From the NCBI GenBank assembly GCA_963823675.1, contig CAWGMT010000008.1, forward strand, positions 1,302,001-1,366,000: DNA of 64,000 nucleotides, in the 5' to 3' direction. Positions 10,215 through 19,847 of the stretch are shown here, one piece after another. The notes under the pieces were generated by a model, which saw only the letters and a program-made list of their open reading frames with translations, was not told the DNA's origin and searched no databases. The translations under genes were made by a program, and so were the position numbers. This stretch comes from CAWGMT01 sp963823675 (GTDB lineage: Bacteria > Planctomycetota > Planctomycetia > Isosphaerales > Isosphaeraceae). The first letter of the stretch is position 1. Each line of letters starts with the position of its first letter.

Positions 10215-11773
10215 GGCGCGACCTCCGAAGCGGCCCGGCGATGCGGAATCACGTAAATCGACGCCAGTGCAACGAGAGCCCCGATCGTGCCCCAGAGGAG
10301 CCCGACTGCCCAGAAGCTCGTCGACCACGCGCCTAAAACGTGCTCGACGCTCTGGATGATGGCAAAACAGATCGCCGCCGCCAGGAGCCCCAGCGATCCA
10401 CCAGCGAACGCGGCGGCCGGCACATCGCGCGTTTCGCCACGACGCAGCACCAGCAAGCTGGCCGCCACGGCCCCCACCCCCACCAGGGCAAGAGCGACCG
10501 ACGAGAGCCGGGCTTCCTGCGGCCGTGCGCCCCCCGCCCCATGCCAGACGAGTCCCAAAAGCAACACGATGAGCCGCAGCAGGATCGCGCCGGCGGCCCC
10601 GAACAGAACCCGTACTCCCGGACGCACCTCCGCTATCTTCGTGCCAAGCTGCACATGCGCTAGCGGTAGCTGAAACCCTCCAGGCGCGGCAGCATCGGGT
10701 AAGCCGTCCGGCATAGCCGCCCTTTCGATCCGGACCGGGACCCGCCGCGTTCCACCGTTGCTCTCGATCAGGATGGCCGCTTCCAGCGGCTCTGCGAGTG
10801 TCTCCGGCAGGTCCAGCTCGACCGCCAGGTCGGTTTGATCGATCGTTGCGAACGGGCCGCCGTTGCCTTCCGCCGGCAAGCGGAGCCAGCGCGAGCCGAC
10901 CGGTTCAACCCGAGCGGTGGATCTGAGGAGGCGATAGCCGATATTCGTCACGCGCAGCGTTTGCTGCGTGAGACCTCCGCCCCCGACGGCCCGCACCAAG
11001 AGCGATTGGGGATGGACGTCGAGCTCCGGCGCGCTCGGCCTGGTCGTCGGCAGCCGGCCGAGCCAGTCATCAAGCTGATCGTCGGCCGACCGGGCCTTCT
11101 CCAGGCGAGGCAGCAGGTCGGGACGCTGCACCCTCCGCACAAAATCGCCAAGCCGGCCCGAAGTCAGCTCGTCGCGCAGCGCGTGCCAGTTCTGGGCTGC
11201 CATCACCAAGAAATCGTCCCAGCTCCGGCAAATCGGGCCGCCGGGCAGCGAAAACGGAATCGCGAGCCGGCCGGCCGCCAACGGTCTCGCAGTGCTGCTT
11301 GGCCCCGGTGGCGTGGGGCTTGGAGACACGACTGCCGAAAGGGGCGGTGCCGCAGGCCGGAGCGGGTGAACCGGAGATGGCGCGACCACCGGCGGCGGAG
11401 AGGCCGCGGACTGCGCCTCGACGCGCTTTACCGCTAGCTGAACGCTGGCGAGTTGGATCAGATCGCCGGGCTCGAGCCGGCGCGCCTGGCCGGCAAGCAG
11501 GCGCTGCCGGTTCACGAATGTTCCACCCGGACTTTCGAGATCCCGAATCGCCAGCTCGCCCCCTGTGGACACGAGCGCGGCGTGCCTGCCCGCCATCTGC
11601 CGCGGTGAGTCTCCTTCTTGATCCTTCAGATCCACACCCGGCTGGCCATTGAGGGCGTTGCCGACCACGGTTTCACCCGATCCCAGCTTGTACACCCTCC
11701 CGGCCTGGCGCCCACGTACCACTTCGAGCGACCAGGCTATCTCTCGCGCCGCGGCTTTGGTGGCAGGATCCAT
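10211..11773 (-). CDS. FHA-domain protein with C-terminal membrane region
   Basis: 520 residues. Residues about 15-118 form an FHA phosphothreonine-binding domain (GRHAAL, then GGTFVNRQRLLAG and EPGDLIQL). A Pro/Ser/Ala-rich linker follows (about 120-175), then a helical segment with WLGRLP and a beta-rich segment (DVHPQSLLVRAVGGG ... RWLRLP) that looks like an immunoglobulin-like or chaperone-accessory fold. The last 130 residues carry four hydrophobic segments, so the protein is probably anchored with its FHA domain in the cytoplasm. It follows the TM-FHA gene by 34 nt and overlaps the next gene by a GTGA junction. The context suggests it reads phosphorylated partners and links them to the neighbouring Hsp70-like proteins; this is inference. 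Confidence 0.8.
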   Translation of the reverse strand: MDPATKAAAREIAWSLEVVRGRQAGRVYKLGSGETVVGNALNGQPGVDLKDQEGDSPRQMAGRHAALVSTGGELAIRDLESPGGTFVNRQRLLAGQARRLEPGDLIQLASVQLAVKRVEAQSAASPPPVVAPSPVHPLRPAAPPLSAVVSPSPTPPGPSSTARPLAAGRLAIPFSLPGGPICRSWDDFLVMAAQNWHALRDELTSGRLGDFVRRVQRPDLLPRLEKARSADDQLDDWLGRLPTTRPSAPELDVHPQSLLVRAVGGGGLTQQTLRVTNIGYRLLRSTARVEPVGSRWLRLPAEGNGGPFATIDQTDLAVELDLPETLAEPLEAAILIESNGGTRRVPVRIERAAMPDGLPDAAAPGGFQLPLAHVQLGTKIAEVRPGVRVLFGAAGAILLRLIVLLLGLVWHGAGGARPQEARLSSVALALVGVGAVAASLLVLRRGETRDVPAAAFAGGSLGLLAAAICFAIIQSVEHVLGAWSTSFWAVGLLWGTIGALVALASIYVIPHRRAASEVAP

Positions 11774-11807
11774 GGGTCACGCTCGCGAACCGAAGAACGA
11801 GTGCGGG

Positions 11808-12725
11808 CTAACGATGCCGAAATACAATCTGCGTGCGTCCGAGCTCGATGCGATCGCCATCATGGAGCGGGTGGTCGCCCGTGACCGCCCGGCCATTGAC
11901 GCGGGTAGGCGCTGTGGCGGCGAGCGGGTGCAGAACGTAGCCCGCCGCTGTCGATTCGATCTCGGCGTGACGGCGAGCGACGGTGGGGTCGCCGAAAATC
12001 CCGATCTCCGCGCGCTCGTCGAGACCCAGGCGGCACTTCTTGTGGGCCAGCAGATAGACGCGGCCCTCTTGCCGGCCGCTCTGGACCTGTACCCACGCTC
12101 GCCGCAGCGCTTGCTCGACCAGGGCCAGACAGAGGCCCAGGCCCGCGCCCAGGATCACGATGCCCACCGCCTGGCTGATGTCAAATCGATCGCCGAGCGC
12201 CACACGCAGCCATTCGAAGAGGAAACCACCCACAAATCCGCCGAGCCCGCCGCCGATCAAGCCGTAGATCAGGCGCTCGCGCGACCGATCGGCCAGGCCC
12301 TGTCCCAGCCCGATGCCCAGGCCCAACACGGCCCAGGAGAGAGCCCGTCCCAGAAGGCCTCCCTTCATGAGCCCGATCACGACCTCGCCCGCCGTGAGTC
12401 CGATCGCCCCGCCCAGGGCCGCGGCGGCTGCTCCCCACGCCACGGCCCGAGCCAGCTTGAGCCAGGCGCCGTCGCGCAGCGGACTGTAGGCATTCAAAAA
12501 AACGCCAAGCGATCCACCAATCAACAACCCGGCCAGAGCATCGCGCAGATAAACCGAGTGCGCCAGAACCAGCTCGACGTAGAGATAAAGCCCGAATAGC
12601 GCGCCCAATGCGCCGGCCAGAGCGAGGTCGTAGGCCTGGCGAAGATTGCCCCGAAAGATTCGAGACCTGGGCGTCTCAGACGATGCCGTGGCCGGTTGGT
12701 GCCCCGCGGCCGACGCTGTGGTCAT
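11808..12725 (-). CDS. polytopic membrane protein with C-terminal FHA domain
   Basis: About 305 residues. The N-terminal two thirds contain five or more glycine-rich hydrophobic segments (for example ALAGALGALFGLYLYVELVL and LIYGLIGGGLGGFVGGFLF) with small-residue repeats reminiscent of glycine-zipper helices. The C-terminal about 95 residues are an FHA domain: RAEIGIFGDPTVARRHAEIE contains the phosphopeptide-binding R-R-H core, followed by TRVNGRAV and LHDGDRIELGRTQIVF. The ATG at 12725 lies inside the 3' end of the Hsp70-VWA gene, a 50-bp overlap implying tight co-expression. The domain order is the mirror image of the next gene (FHA first, membrane last). Function unknown; phosphoprotein docking at the membrane is the natural inference. 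Confidence 0.82.
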   Translation of the reverse strand: MTTASAAGHQPATASSETPRSRIFRGNLRQAYDLALAGALGALFGLYLYVELVLAHSVYLRDALAGLLIGGSLGVFLNAYSPLRDGAWLKLARAVAWGAAAAALGGAIGLTAGEVVIGLMKGGLLGRALSWAVLGLGIGLGQGLADRSRERLIYGLIGGGLGGFVGGFLFEWLRVALGDRFDISQAVGIVILGAGLGLCLALVEQALRRAWVQVQSGRQEGRVYLLAHKKCRLGLDERAEIGIFGDPTVARRHAEIESTAAGYVLHPLAATAPTRVNGRAVTGDHPLHDGDRIELGRTQIVFRHR

Positions 12726-14817
12726 GACAAGACGCGCAGGCGCGCCCCCCCTCGGCAATCACCCGCGCGATATGACCGAACGTCCCCACCAGCTCGCCGC
12801 TCTGGGCGAAGATCGAGGCCTGCTCACTGCTGGCCAGACGTCGAAGGTAGTCGCGGTCGGCGTCGCCGGTGCCGATCGCCACGATCTCGACGCCTTGCTC
12901 TCGCGCCGCGAGCGCCTGCTCAACCGCGCTTTCGGGCGCATCAGGATAGCCGTCGGTCAGGATCACGATGTATCGTTTGCGGTCGTTGGCGACGAGCTGG
13001 CCGCGCGCCATTTCCAGAGCGTCGGTCAGGTTGGTGCTTCCCTGCGCCTCGAGCCGGTGGACGGCCGCATGCAACCGCTTCACATTGCTGGTCGCCTGCG
13101 CCTGGAGCGCCACCAGCGTCGAGAACGAGATCAGACCGACCTCCATCGTGGTGAAATCGCACTTCGCGAGGAACTCGCGCGCCGCCGTTTGCGCTTCTTC
13201 CAGCGGCAGGCCAGTCATGCTGGCCGAAACGTCGATCAGCAAGTAGAGGCGGATCAGCTCGGCCTCTCGGGCCAGGTCGGCTGCCTCCGGCGGGCGCCCC
13301 AGCCAGGAGAGATCGTCAGGCACGGGCTCGACACTCATCAGCAGCTTGTGACCGGTATCGCGCTGGATGGCCTGCACCTGCACCACGCCGTTGGAATCGT
13401 AGGACAGTCCCACGTCGACCGTCACCTCTTTATCGGTCGGGTGGATCCCTTGAAAAACATACTTGCCGAGGATGGTGCAATCGAGCGGGGCGCTGCTCTC
13501 GCCCTGGGTCAGATACACCTCGAGCTTGGTATTGGCCCCGCCGTGGGTGGCATGGAGATACGACTTCGTATTGCGGGCTGGGATCGGGAGGTTGCGGCGG
13601 ATCAGGATGTCGTTGACGTACGACTCGCCATCGGGAGCGATCGCGACCGTACCCAGGCTATGCGACATGACGTCCGTCACCCGGCGGTTGGCCGTTAGGG
13701 CGCGGTCTGCGGCCGGCGGCGACGCCGAAAGCGTGAATCGAGGCACGGCGTCGCCGATCTTCTGCCCCACCTCGATCGCCGCCTGGATGGACGCCCCCAG
13801 CGCGACCACCTCATCGACATTGACCCCCACGCGCGGCGGCTTGCCGGCCATTTGTGTCACATAGGTGCGAACCATGGGCATCCGCGTGGAACCGCCGACC
13901 AAGAGCACGCCATCGAGCCGCGGCCAGGCGAGCCCAGCCTCGCCGAGCGCTTCCTCGGTGAGCCGGCGCGTCCGGTCCATGAGGGGGAAAGTCATCGCCT
14001 CAAACTCGGCGCGGGTCAGCTCGAAACTCCCGCGCTCCTTGCCGAGCTGAAGCGTGATCCGGGTCGCGTTACGCTCGGAAAGCGACCACTTGGCTTGCTC
14101 GCTGCGTACCAAAACCTCGTTGAGCGCCACGGGATCGTCGAGCGGGTCAAACCCGGTTTCGGCCGCGAACCGCTCGGCCAGGAACGTGGCGATGCGATCG
14201 TCCCAGTTCTTGCCGCCCAGGTCGTGGTCGCCGGCCGTCGAGAGGATGACGATCTCAAGGGCCGTGATCCTTGCGACCGTCACGTCGAACGTGCCGCCTC
14301 CCAGGTCGTAGATCAACACCGTCTCATCGGCGCCCGTCTTTTGCAGCCCATAGGCGAGCGCAGCCGCGGTCGGTTCGTTGATGATGCGCAAGACCTGGAA
14401 CCCGGCCGCGCGGCCGGCTTCGAGCGTGGCTTTCCGCTGGGGGTCGGCAAAATAGGCCGGCACCGTGATCACCGCGCGATCGACTAGGTCGCCCAGCTTG
14501 GCCTCGGCGTCTTCCTTGAGCCGCCCCAGGATCAGGGTCGAGAGCTCGGTGGCGGAGTATGACTTGCCGTGGAACCGAAGCTGAAAGAGCGGGTTGCCCA
14601 TGTGGGGCTTGAAGAAGCTGGCAATCTCTTCGTTTCCCAGCCGGGCCCACTCCTTCGCTTCCTGTCCCACGACCGGGGGATCGGTCCCGAAGTAAATGAC
14701 CGACGGCGTGATGCTTTGACCTTCACGGTTGGCAATCACCTCGGGCCTGCCGTAGGCGTTGCGATAGGCGACCGCCGAGTTGGTCGTTCCCAGGTCGATC
14801 CCGACGAAAGTGGGCAT
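12676..14817 (-). CDS. Hsp70-like ATPase fused to a von Willebrand A domain
   Basis: 713 residues, unbroken. The actin-like ATPase domain is complete: phosphate 1 FVGIDLGTTNSAVAY, the IINEPTAAALAYG loop, phosphate 2 IYDLGGGTFDVTV, and the adenosine motif VLLVGGSTRMP. A shortened substrate-binding region follows (SHSLGTVAIAPDG ... VTVDVGLSYDSNG). From about residue 515 a VWA domain begins: metal-site motif DVSAS, the T of STNLTDAL, and the D of ILTDGYPD. The Hsp70-VWA fusion is rare compared with ordinary DnaK. The tail contains CASCH, a CxxCH-like string, probably fortuitous since no export signal is seen. It starts 27 nt after the upstream Hsp70 gene and overlaps the membrane-FHA gene. It may act as a chaperone or scaffold for metal-dependent adhesion partners. 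Confidence 0.9.
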   Translation of the reverse strand: MPTFVGIDLGTTNSAVAYRNAYGRPEVIANREGQSITPSVIYFGTDPPVVGQEAKEWARLGNEEIASFFKPHMGNPLFQLRFHGKSYSATELSTLILGRLKEDAEAKLGDLVDRAVITVPAYFADPQRKATLEAGRAAGFQVLRIINEPTAAALAYGLQKTGADETVLIYDLGGGTFDVTVARITALEIVILSTAGDHDLGGKNWDDRIATFLAERFAAETGFDPLDDPVALNEVLVRSEQAKWSLSERNATRITLQLGKERGSFELTRAEFEAMTFPLMDRTRRLTEEALGEAGLAWPRLDGVLLVGGSTRMPMVRTYVTQMAGKPPRVGVNVDEVVALGASIQAAIEVGQKIGDAVPRFTLSASPPAADRALTANRRVTDVMSHSLGTVAIAPDGESYVNDILIRRNLPIPARNTKSYLHATHGGANTKLEVYLTQGESSAPLDCTILGKYVFQGIHPTDKEVTVDVGLSYDSNGVVQVQAIQRDTGHKLLMSVEPVPDDLSWLGRPPEAADLAREAELIRLYLLIDVSASMTGLPLEEAQTAAREFLAKCDFTTMEVGLISFSTLVALQAQATSNVKRLHAAVHRLEAQGSTNLTDALEMARGQLVANDRKRYIVILTDGYPDAPESAVEQALAAREQGVEIVAIGTGDADRDYLRRLASSEQASIFAQSGELVGTFGHIARVIAEGGRACASCHDHSVGRGAPTGHGIV

Positions 14818-14844
14818 TGCCTCAGGCGACCTCCAGCAATCGTA

Positions 14845-16510
14845 TCACGACACATTGAGCAACCGCAGAGCCGTCGAGCGCTCGGCGACCTCCTCGGCGC
14901 TCATGACCGCCTCGGTCTGGAATTCGACGTCGATCGACGCGCCTCCGGTCAGATCGGTTGCCGAAACGCCCAGACGGCCGTCCTTGCTGATGGCAAACTT
15001 GACCCGGATCGGGCTCCGCGCGGGCAGCTTCTCGGGCAGGTTGAGGCTGGCCACGCCCACCTCCTGACAATCAAGGGGATCGGCGCTGTCGCGCTCGCCG
15101 GACATTACCCGGATATCGACGCCAGCCTGGTTTGCAACGTCGGTGCCAAAGTCGGTGAGCCGCTCCAACGGCACTTCGGAATTCCGAGGCAAGAGATAGA
15201 CGACCACGTCCTGGCTTTGCTCGTTGCGCGCGACCACGCCCAAGCTCTTGCTCAGGACATTGACGATCCGGGTATTCACCAGCTCCCGCACCGGGCCCGT
15301 CAGGGTAAATCCGAGCTGTTTCTCCAGATGGTCGAGCGCCTTGGCCATTTCTTCCTCGGAGACCGCGGAGAGGTTGACCGGCTCCGACGGCTGCCCGTCC
15401 ACGGCAATCTGGGTCGTGAGGAAGTCCTGGACCTGGTTTAAGAGCGACTCCTTGAGGGCGTAGAGGGCCGCTCCCTTGGCAACGGCTTCGTCGGGGTCGT
15501 AAATCTCCGGCTCCATGTTGAGCTCGGCGACCAGCCGGTCGCGAACCTGGGGCATGCGCGTCGCTCCGCCGACCAAGATCACCTTGTCGAAACGCGTAGA
15601 TCCCTTGGCGCTGCGCATCGGCCAGCATCTCGCGCGTCAGCTCGATGGTCCGATCCAGGAGATGCTTGGTGATTTCCTCAAACTTCTCGCGATCGAGCTC
15701 GATCCGTGCCTGCTGTCCCGCGTGCGTGACTCGGAACGGGGCCTTGTCGCGCTGGGTCAACGTCTTCTTGCCCCGCTCGGCCTGAAGGAAGAGGTCGTTA
15801 AGCACTTCGGGATCGTCGAGCGGGTCGGCTGCGCTGCCGGTCTGGGACCGGAAGTCCTCAGCAAGATACATCACGACCGCCTCGTCCCAGAGAGCACCGC
15901 CCAAGCGGTGGTCGCCGCCGGTGCAGATGACCCGGATAAGCCGATCTCTGATCTCGATCATCGTGATGTCGAATGTCCCACCCCCCAGGTCGTAAACCAG
16001 AACGGTCTGGTCCTCGCCCTGCTCGAGGCCATAGGCAATCGCCGCGGCGGTCGGCTCGTTCAGGATCGCCCGCACGCTCAGGCCGGCCAGCTTGCCGGCG
16101 TTGGCTGTCGCCTCCCGTTCCGGCGTCCCAAAATATGCGGGGCAGGTGATGACGACATCGGTGATCTTCTCTCCCAGGGCGATTTCCGCGTCACCCACCA
16201 CCTTGCGGAGAATGAACGATGCCACGTCCTCGGCGCTATAGGCCTGCCCGTCATGCTCGAAAACAAAATTGGGATCGCCCATATGCTGCTTGACGCGCGA
16301 CACGACCCTGTGTGGTTCCACCTTGGCCGATTCCTTGGCCGTATTGCCGACGATGACGTTAGCGCCATCGAAAAGGACCACCGAAGGAGTGATCCGCTCG
16401 CTCTCCTGGTTGGGGACGATCACGGGCTTGCCGTGCTCGTCGACATACGCGATCGCCGAGTAAGTTGTTCCCAGGTCAATCCCGAAGACGCGCTTGAGAC
16501 TTACAGACAC
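14845..16510 (-). CDS. Hsp70-like ATPase (DnaK family, divergent), one frame break
   Basis: The two frames join to a protein of about 555 residues. The first frame (16510 to about 15600) has VFGIDLGTTYSAIAY, ILNEPTAAAIAYG and VYDLGGGTFDITMI; the second (about 15610 to 14845) picks up at TRFDKVILVGGATRMPQV and runs to the stop through a short substrate-binding domain. The break lies near 15595-15610 at ADAQRQG / STRF. DnaK is usually about 640 residues; the C-terminal lid is short or absent here, and there is no dnaJ or grpE nearby, so this is an accessory Hsp70 rather than the housekeeping one. It is the first gene of the FHA/VWA cluster. A conserved gene broken at one point with both parts intact is most likely a sequencing indel. 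Confidence 0.82.
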
Positions 16511-16996
16511 GGCAGGGGCTCCCGATCTAGGCTCGGTCGCCGCCGCAACGATACAGAACGACAGTATCTGTTGAGCAGAAACAAGGCGGCGACTCGACGG
16601 GATCTTCGTTCGAGCTCACAAGTTATTATGAGCGGCCACGGCGGAGTTCTCCACCCCTTCGCCGGTCGTATCCGTATTAATCCGGAGATGATGTCGGGAG
16701 GTGCCGGAAGTGGCGGGCGACGAGTCGGACGTCGAACGGTCTCTTGTGAGGTCTTGAATCACGGATTGAACCTTTGCGGTGTCAACGGCCCGGCCGTGAG
16801 CTGTCCACCGTCTCGGTGACGATCCGTTTCGACGCGGTCTTGGCGGGAGAGATGGATAGACAGCTTGGATCGATACCCGGCAGAGGTCGGATCTCAACTT
16901 AGCACTGAAGCGGCGGAAGGTTGTGGCTAAACCACCGGAATGGTATCATGGATTTGTGGGAGTTTACCCGGCGATGAGGACTTCAGGAACAGGCCG
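16511..16996. other. divergent intergenic region
   Basis: This 486-bp stretch lies between the start of the Hsp70 cluster (minus) and a DUF4058 gene (plus), so both promoters should be here. No convincing gene, repeat or promoter consensus was recognised; short open frames in it lack conserved residues. Confidence 0.5.
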
Positions 16997-17758
16997 ATGC
17001 CATCACCCTTTCCCGGCATGAATCCATGGCTCGAACAGGAGGCATTGTGGCTTGACTTTCACACAAAGTTCTTGGTCGCGATCAACGAGCTGTTGGTCAG
17101 TCAAGTGAGGCCCAAATATATCGTTCTCGTCGAACAGGAGATCTACGTTCACGAGGTGGCGGAATCTCGACTTATGGGGCGAGCCGATCTGTCGCTGGCT
17201 CGGACCGAGGGCGAGAACGGAGGGGCTGGAACGGCCGTTCTCCAGGCACCGACGGAAATCCAACTGACCGCTCAAGACGTCGAGCGGGTACCCTACCTTG
17301 AGATCAGGGACCGCTTCGGCCGTGATCTGGTCACAGTCCTGGAGATGCTGAGCCCGTCGAACAAGCGTGGCGACGATCGGCGCCAGTACCTCGCAAAGCG
17401 AAACCAGCTTCTGGAAAGCTCCTCGCATCTGATCGAGATCGACCTTCTTCGGGGAGGCCGGCCGATGCCGGACGCGAATCGGCCCGATTGTGCCTACTCA
17501 GTCCTGGTCAGCCGAACGGAGGATCGACCCCGTTGTGGGTTCTGGCCGATCGGGCTCAAGCAGCGACTGCCCGAGATCCCGATTCCGCTCAGGCAGCACG
17601 ACGGCGACGCACGTGTGGACCTCCAAGAGGTCCTCAACCGCGTCTACGACGTCTTTGGGTACGAAGATTTCGTCTACTTGGGGACGCCCTCCCCATCACT
17701 CTCGCCGGAAGATGCGCGATGGGCCCAGTGTGTCCTCGGATCAGAGCGTCTCCCTTGA
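16997..17758 (+). CDS. DUF4058 family protein
   Basis: About 253 residues starting at the ATG at 16997, which gives the standard MPSPFPGMNPWLEQEALW start; an upstream in-frame ATG at 16940 would add 19 residues without family similarity. The conserved core is complete: YLEIRDRFGRDLVTVLEMLS, HLIEIDLLRGGRP, PLRQHDGDARVDLQEVLNRV and a C-terminal ED-x-x-Y stretch. The function of DUF4058 is unknown. It stands alone between the divergent Hsp70 cluster and a prepilin relic and is the most complete of the three DUF4058 copies in the window. Confidence 0.9.
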   Translation: MPSPFPGMNPWLEQEALWLDFHTKFLVAINELLVSQVRPKYIVLVEQEIYVHEVAESRLMGRADLSLARTEGENGGAGTAVLQAPTEIQLTAQDVERVPYLEIRDRFGRDLVTVLEMLSPSNKRGDDRRQYLAKRNQLLESSSHLIEIDLLRGGRPMPDANRPDCAYSVLVSRTEDRPRCGFWPIGLKQRLPEIPIPLRQHDGDARVDLQEVLNRVYDVFGYEDFVYLGTPSPSLSPEDARWAQCVLGSERLP

Positions 17759-17843
17759 TGTCTGCCGGGACGCACCCTCCGGCTAGGAGGGTGCTCCGAA
17801 GCTGAATTCACGCTCAGCCGAGCCGGTGGCTCCTGGCTTCAAC

Positions 17844-18048
17844 TCAATACTGATCGGCACTGACGACCTCGCCGAATGACCTGGTGGACAGCTTCTGGTA
17901 GACACCGAGCTGAGTGCCCGCCGCCAGGGTGTAGATGCCGCTGTTGTCGGTCACGCCGATGGGGAACCCGGTCGCGGCGTTGAACGGCCAGCTCTGGTCG
18001 CTTGCCGATGATCTGGGCGTCGCTCGGGCACCAGAGGCTTTTGCACAT
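17844..18048 (-). pseudogene. relic of a DUF1559 (prepilin-like) gene
   Basis: Reading the minus strand, the piece starting at 18048 gives SLWCPSDAQIIG, matching the mid-region SLWCPSDPIVA of the intact DUF1559 protein at 24565. A different frame then gives a C-terminal end, GTQLGVYQKLSTRSFGEVV followed by SADQY and stop, matching that protein's GTQVGVLQQLSTRSNGEVV and SSDQY end. The N-terminal pilin helix, most of the central domain and the reading frame are lost. It is a deletion remnant overlapping the 5' flank of the HEAT-repeat gene on the other strand. Confidence 0.75.
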
Positions 18049-18136
18049 CGTGACGATCCGCGTTAATCTTGAAGTCTGGGCTTCTGTCCCTTCCGAAATA
18101 GAAACGGTCTTGCGCGAGTTTGGGGGATGCGAAGGC

Positions 18137-19699
18137 ATGATGAAGAGCACGATCGGGGATGACCCGATGAAACCCAGGTCATCGGGGGAGAACGGCGGCC
18201 GCACGCGCCGCGGGGTACGGCTGGCAATCACGCTAGGCGTTTGCTGCACGGCCATCTGGTGGGCCTGGCGCGCCGTCTGGGAAAACAGCCACCCAGGCGT
18301 CGCGACGGCTCGAGGGCTCGAATCCGGGGACTCGGCCCAGCGTTTGGCGGCGATTCGCGCGTTATCGGCACTTGGTACCGACGGAAGCGCATCGGCGATG
18401 CGGCCCTTACTGCCATTGCTCGCAGACCAGGTTCCCGCCGTTCGCAGCGCCGCCGCCCAGTCTCTGGGCATCGTCGCCCTGTATGCAGTCAAGTCCGGGA
18501 CTGAGACGGAAACGGTCCGTGCGGTGGCCCAGGGGCTTTTCGGGGCACTCAAGGACCCGGATGCATCCGTGCGGCTCGAGGCGGCCGGTGCCTTGGTGGC
18601 CCTCGCCGACGCAGCGTCCGGGAGCTCGCGGGGAACCGGCGGACGGGGCAAGGCCAAAGCCGCCAAGTCGTCGGGCGCGTCCCCTACCGTGATTGACCAG
18701 AAGGCGGTCGTGGCCGCGCTGCTCGAATTGCTCGGAGACCCGGACGTCGAGGTCCGCCGGGCCGCCCTGCTGGGCATTGGCAAGATCGCTTCGAGGTCCC
18801 CCGGCAATCCCCCTCAGGCACTCTTCGCGGCGATGGAGGACGAGTCGCCCATCATTCGCGAGGCAGCGGTCTCCGCATTGGTCCGCTTTCCGACCGGCCT
18901 TGATGCGCTCATGCCGGCACTGTTCCGACACCTGGATCACGACGAGCCGCTGGTGCGCGCGGCGTGCACGACCGGACTTGGCCGCATCGGGCCCTCCGCG
19001 CTCACGCCGGCGGTGATCCCGCTCTTGATCGCGGGGCTCGGGAGTCGCGAGCGAGACGTCCGGCTGCATTCGGTCACGCTCATCGGCAGGATGTCGCCCG
19101 ATCCGCGCTTGGCCGTACCCGCCCTGATCGCCGTGCTGCGGGAACCCTACGAATCGGACCAGCAGCGCGTGGCCGGCCAGATGATGACGATCCTGTACGC
19201 AGGCCCCGCCCAGGAGGCGGCCGCGGCGCTGGGACGGATTGCTCCGGGCACGCCGGCGGCCGGTCAGGCCATAAGGGCGTTAACCGAAGTGGTCCGATCC
19301 GGGCCGTCGCGACGCCGGGCCGCCGCGGCCAAAGCCCTCGCCCAGTTCGGCCCGGCCGCCGCCGAAGCCGTCACAGCCCTGATCGCCTTCCTGCAAGAAG
19401 CCGAAGCCAGCCAGCAGATGACCGAGGATCGCGCTTCGGCCGCCCGAGCCTTGGGTCGGATCGCCCCGGGTACCTCCACCGCCGAGAAGGCGGTCGCCGC
19501 CCTTTCGGCCGTGCTCAAGTCTCACTCGGCGCCGGCACGACAGGCCGCGGTTGAAGCGATCCGATCTTTCGGACCGGCCGCGGCCGGCACCCCTCCCGTG
19601 ATCCCTACGCTCCGCGAGCTCAACGAGAACGACCCGGTGCCCCACATCCGCCAGGCCGCGGCATCCGCGCTGGAGGCACTCAAGGCCGGCCCGCAATAG
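18137..19699 (+). CDS. membrane-anchored HEAT-repeat protein
   Basis: About 520 residues from the ATG at 18137 (a second ATG follows directly at 18140). One N-terminal membrane segment (LAITLGVCCTAIWWAWRAV) is followed by a long solenoid of HEAT/armadillo-like repeats with the recurring pattern VRxxAAxALGxI, for example PAVRSAAAQSLGIVA, VEVRRAALLGIGKIA and HIRQAAASALEAL. Such repeats serve as protein-protein scaffolds; no enzyme domain is present. A low-complexity basic segment (GRGKAKAAKSSG) interrupts the solenoid near residue 170. It precedes the CRTAC1 lipoprotein gene by about 150 bp on the same strand. The specific partner is unknown. Confidence 0.85.
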   Translation: MMKSTIGDDPMKPRSSGENGGRTRRGVRLAITLGVCCTAIWWAWRAVWENSHPGVATARGLESGDSAQRLAAIRALSALGTDGSASAMRPLLPLLADQVPAVRSAAAQSLGIVALYAVKSGTETETVRAVAQGLFGALKDPDASVRLEAAGALVALADAASGSSRGTGGRGKAKAAKSSGASPTVIDQKAVVAALLELLGDPDVEVRRAALLGIGKIASRSPGNPPQALFAAMEDESPIIREAAVSALVRFPTGLDALMPALFRHLDHDEPLVRAACTTGLGRIGPSALTPAVIPLLIAGLGSRERDVRLHSVTLIGRMSPDPRLAVPALIAVLREPYESDQQRVAGQMMTILYAGPAQEAAAALGRIAPGTPAAGQAIRALTEVVRSGPSRRRAAAAKALAQFGPAAAEAVTALIAFLQEAEASQQMTEDRASAARALGRIAPGTSTAEKAVAALSAVLKSHSAPARQAAVEAIRSFGPAAAGTPPVIPTLRELNENDPVPHIRQAAASALEALKAGPQ

Positions 19700-19847
19700 C
19701 CGAAGCCGACGATCGGGCCGGCGTCCCGGGGTTATGCTCATGGATACGAACTGGCTGGATCAAGTCTCGCCCGCGCGCGGTCAAAAGTTGCGTGCGCTCT
19801 TTCTCCCACTGGATAACGGCGGGCCAGGAGGGGTTTCGGAGCTCACC

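Noticed and set aside
12676..12780. CxxCH (CASCH) at the C-terminus of the Hsp70-VWA protein as a cytochrome c heme site
   Set aside because: The protein has no export signal and the motif lies in the last 20 residues, in DNA that also encodes the start of the next gene; it is probably a coincidence.
16616..16897. A 93-residue minus-strand frame in the gap before the DUF4058 gene
   Set aside because: It has no recognisable domain or ribosome site and lies in a divergent promoter region.
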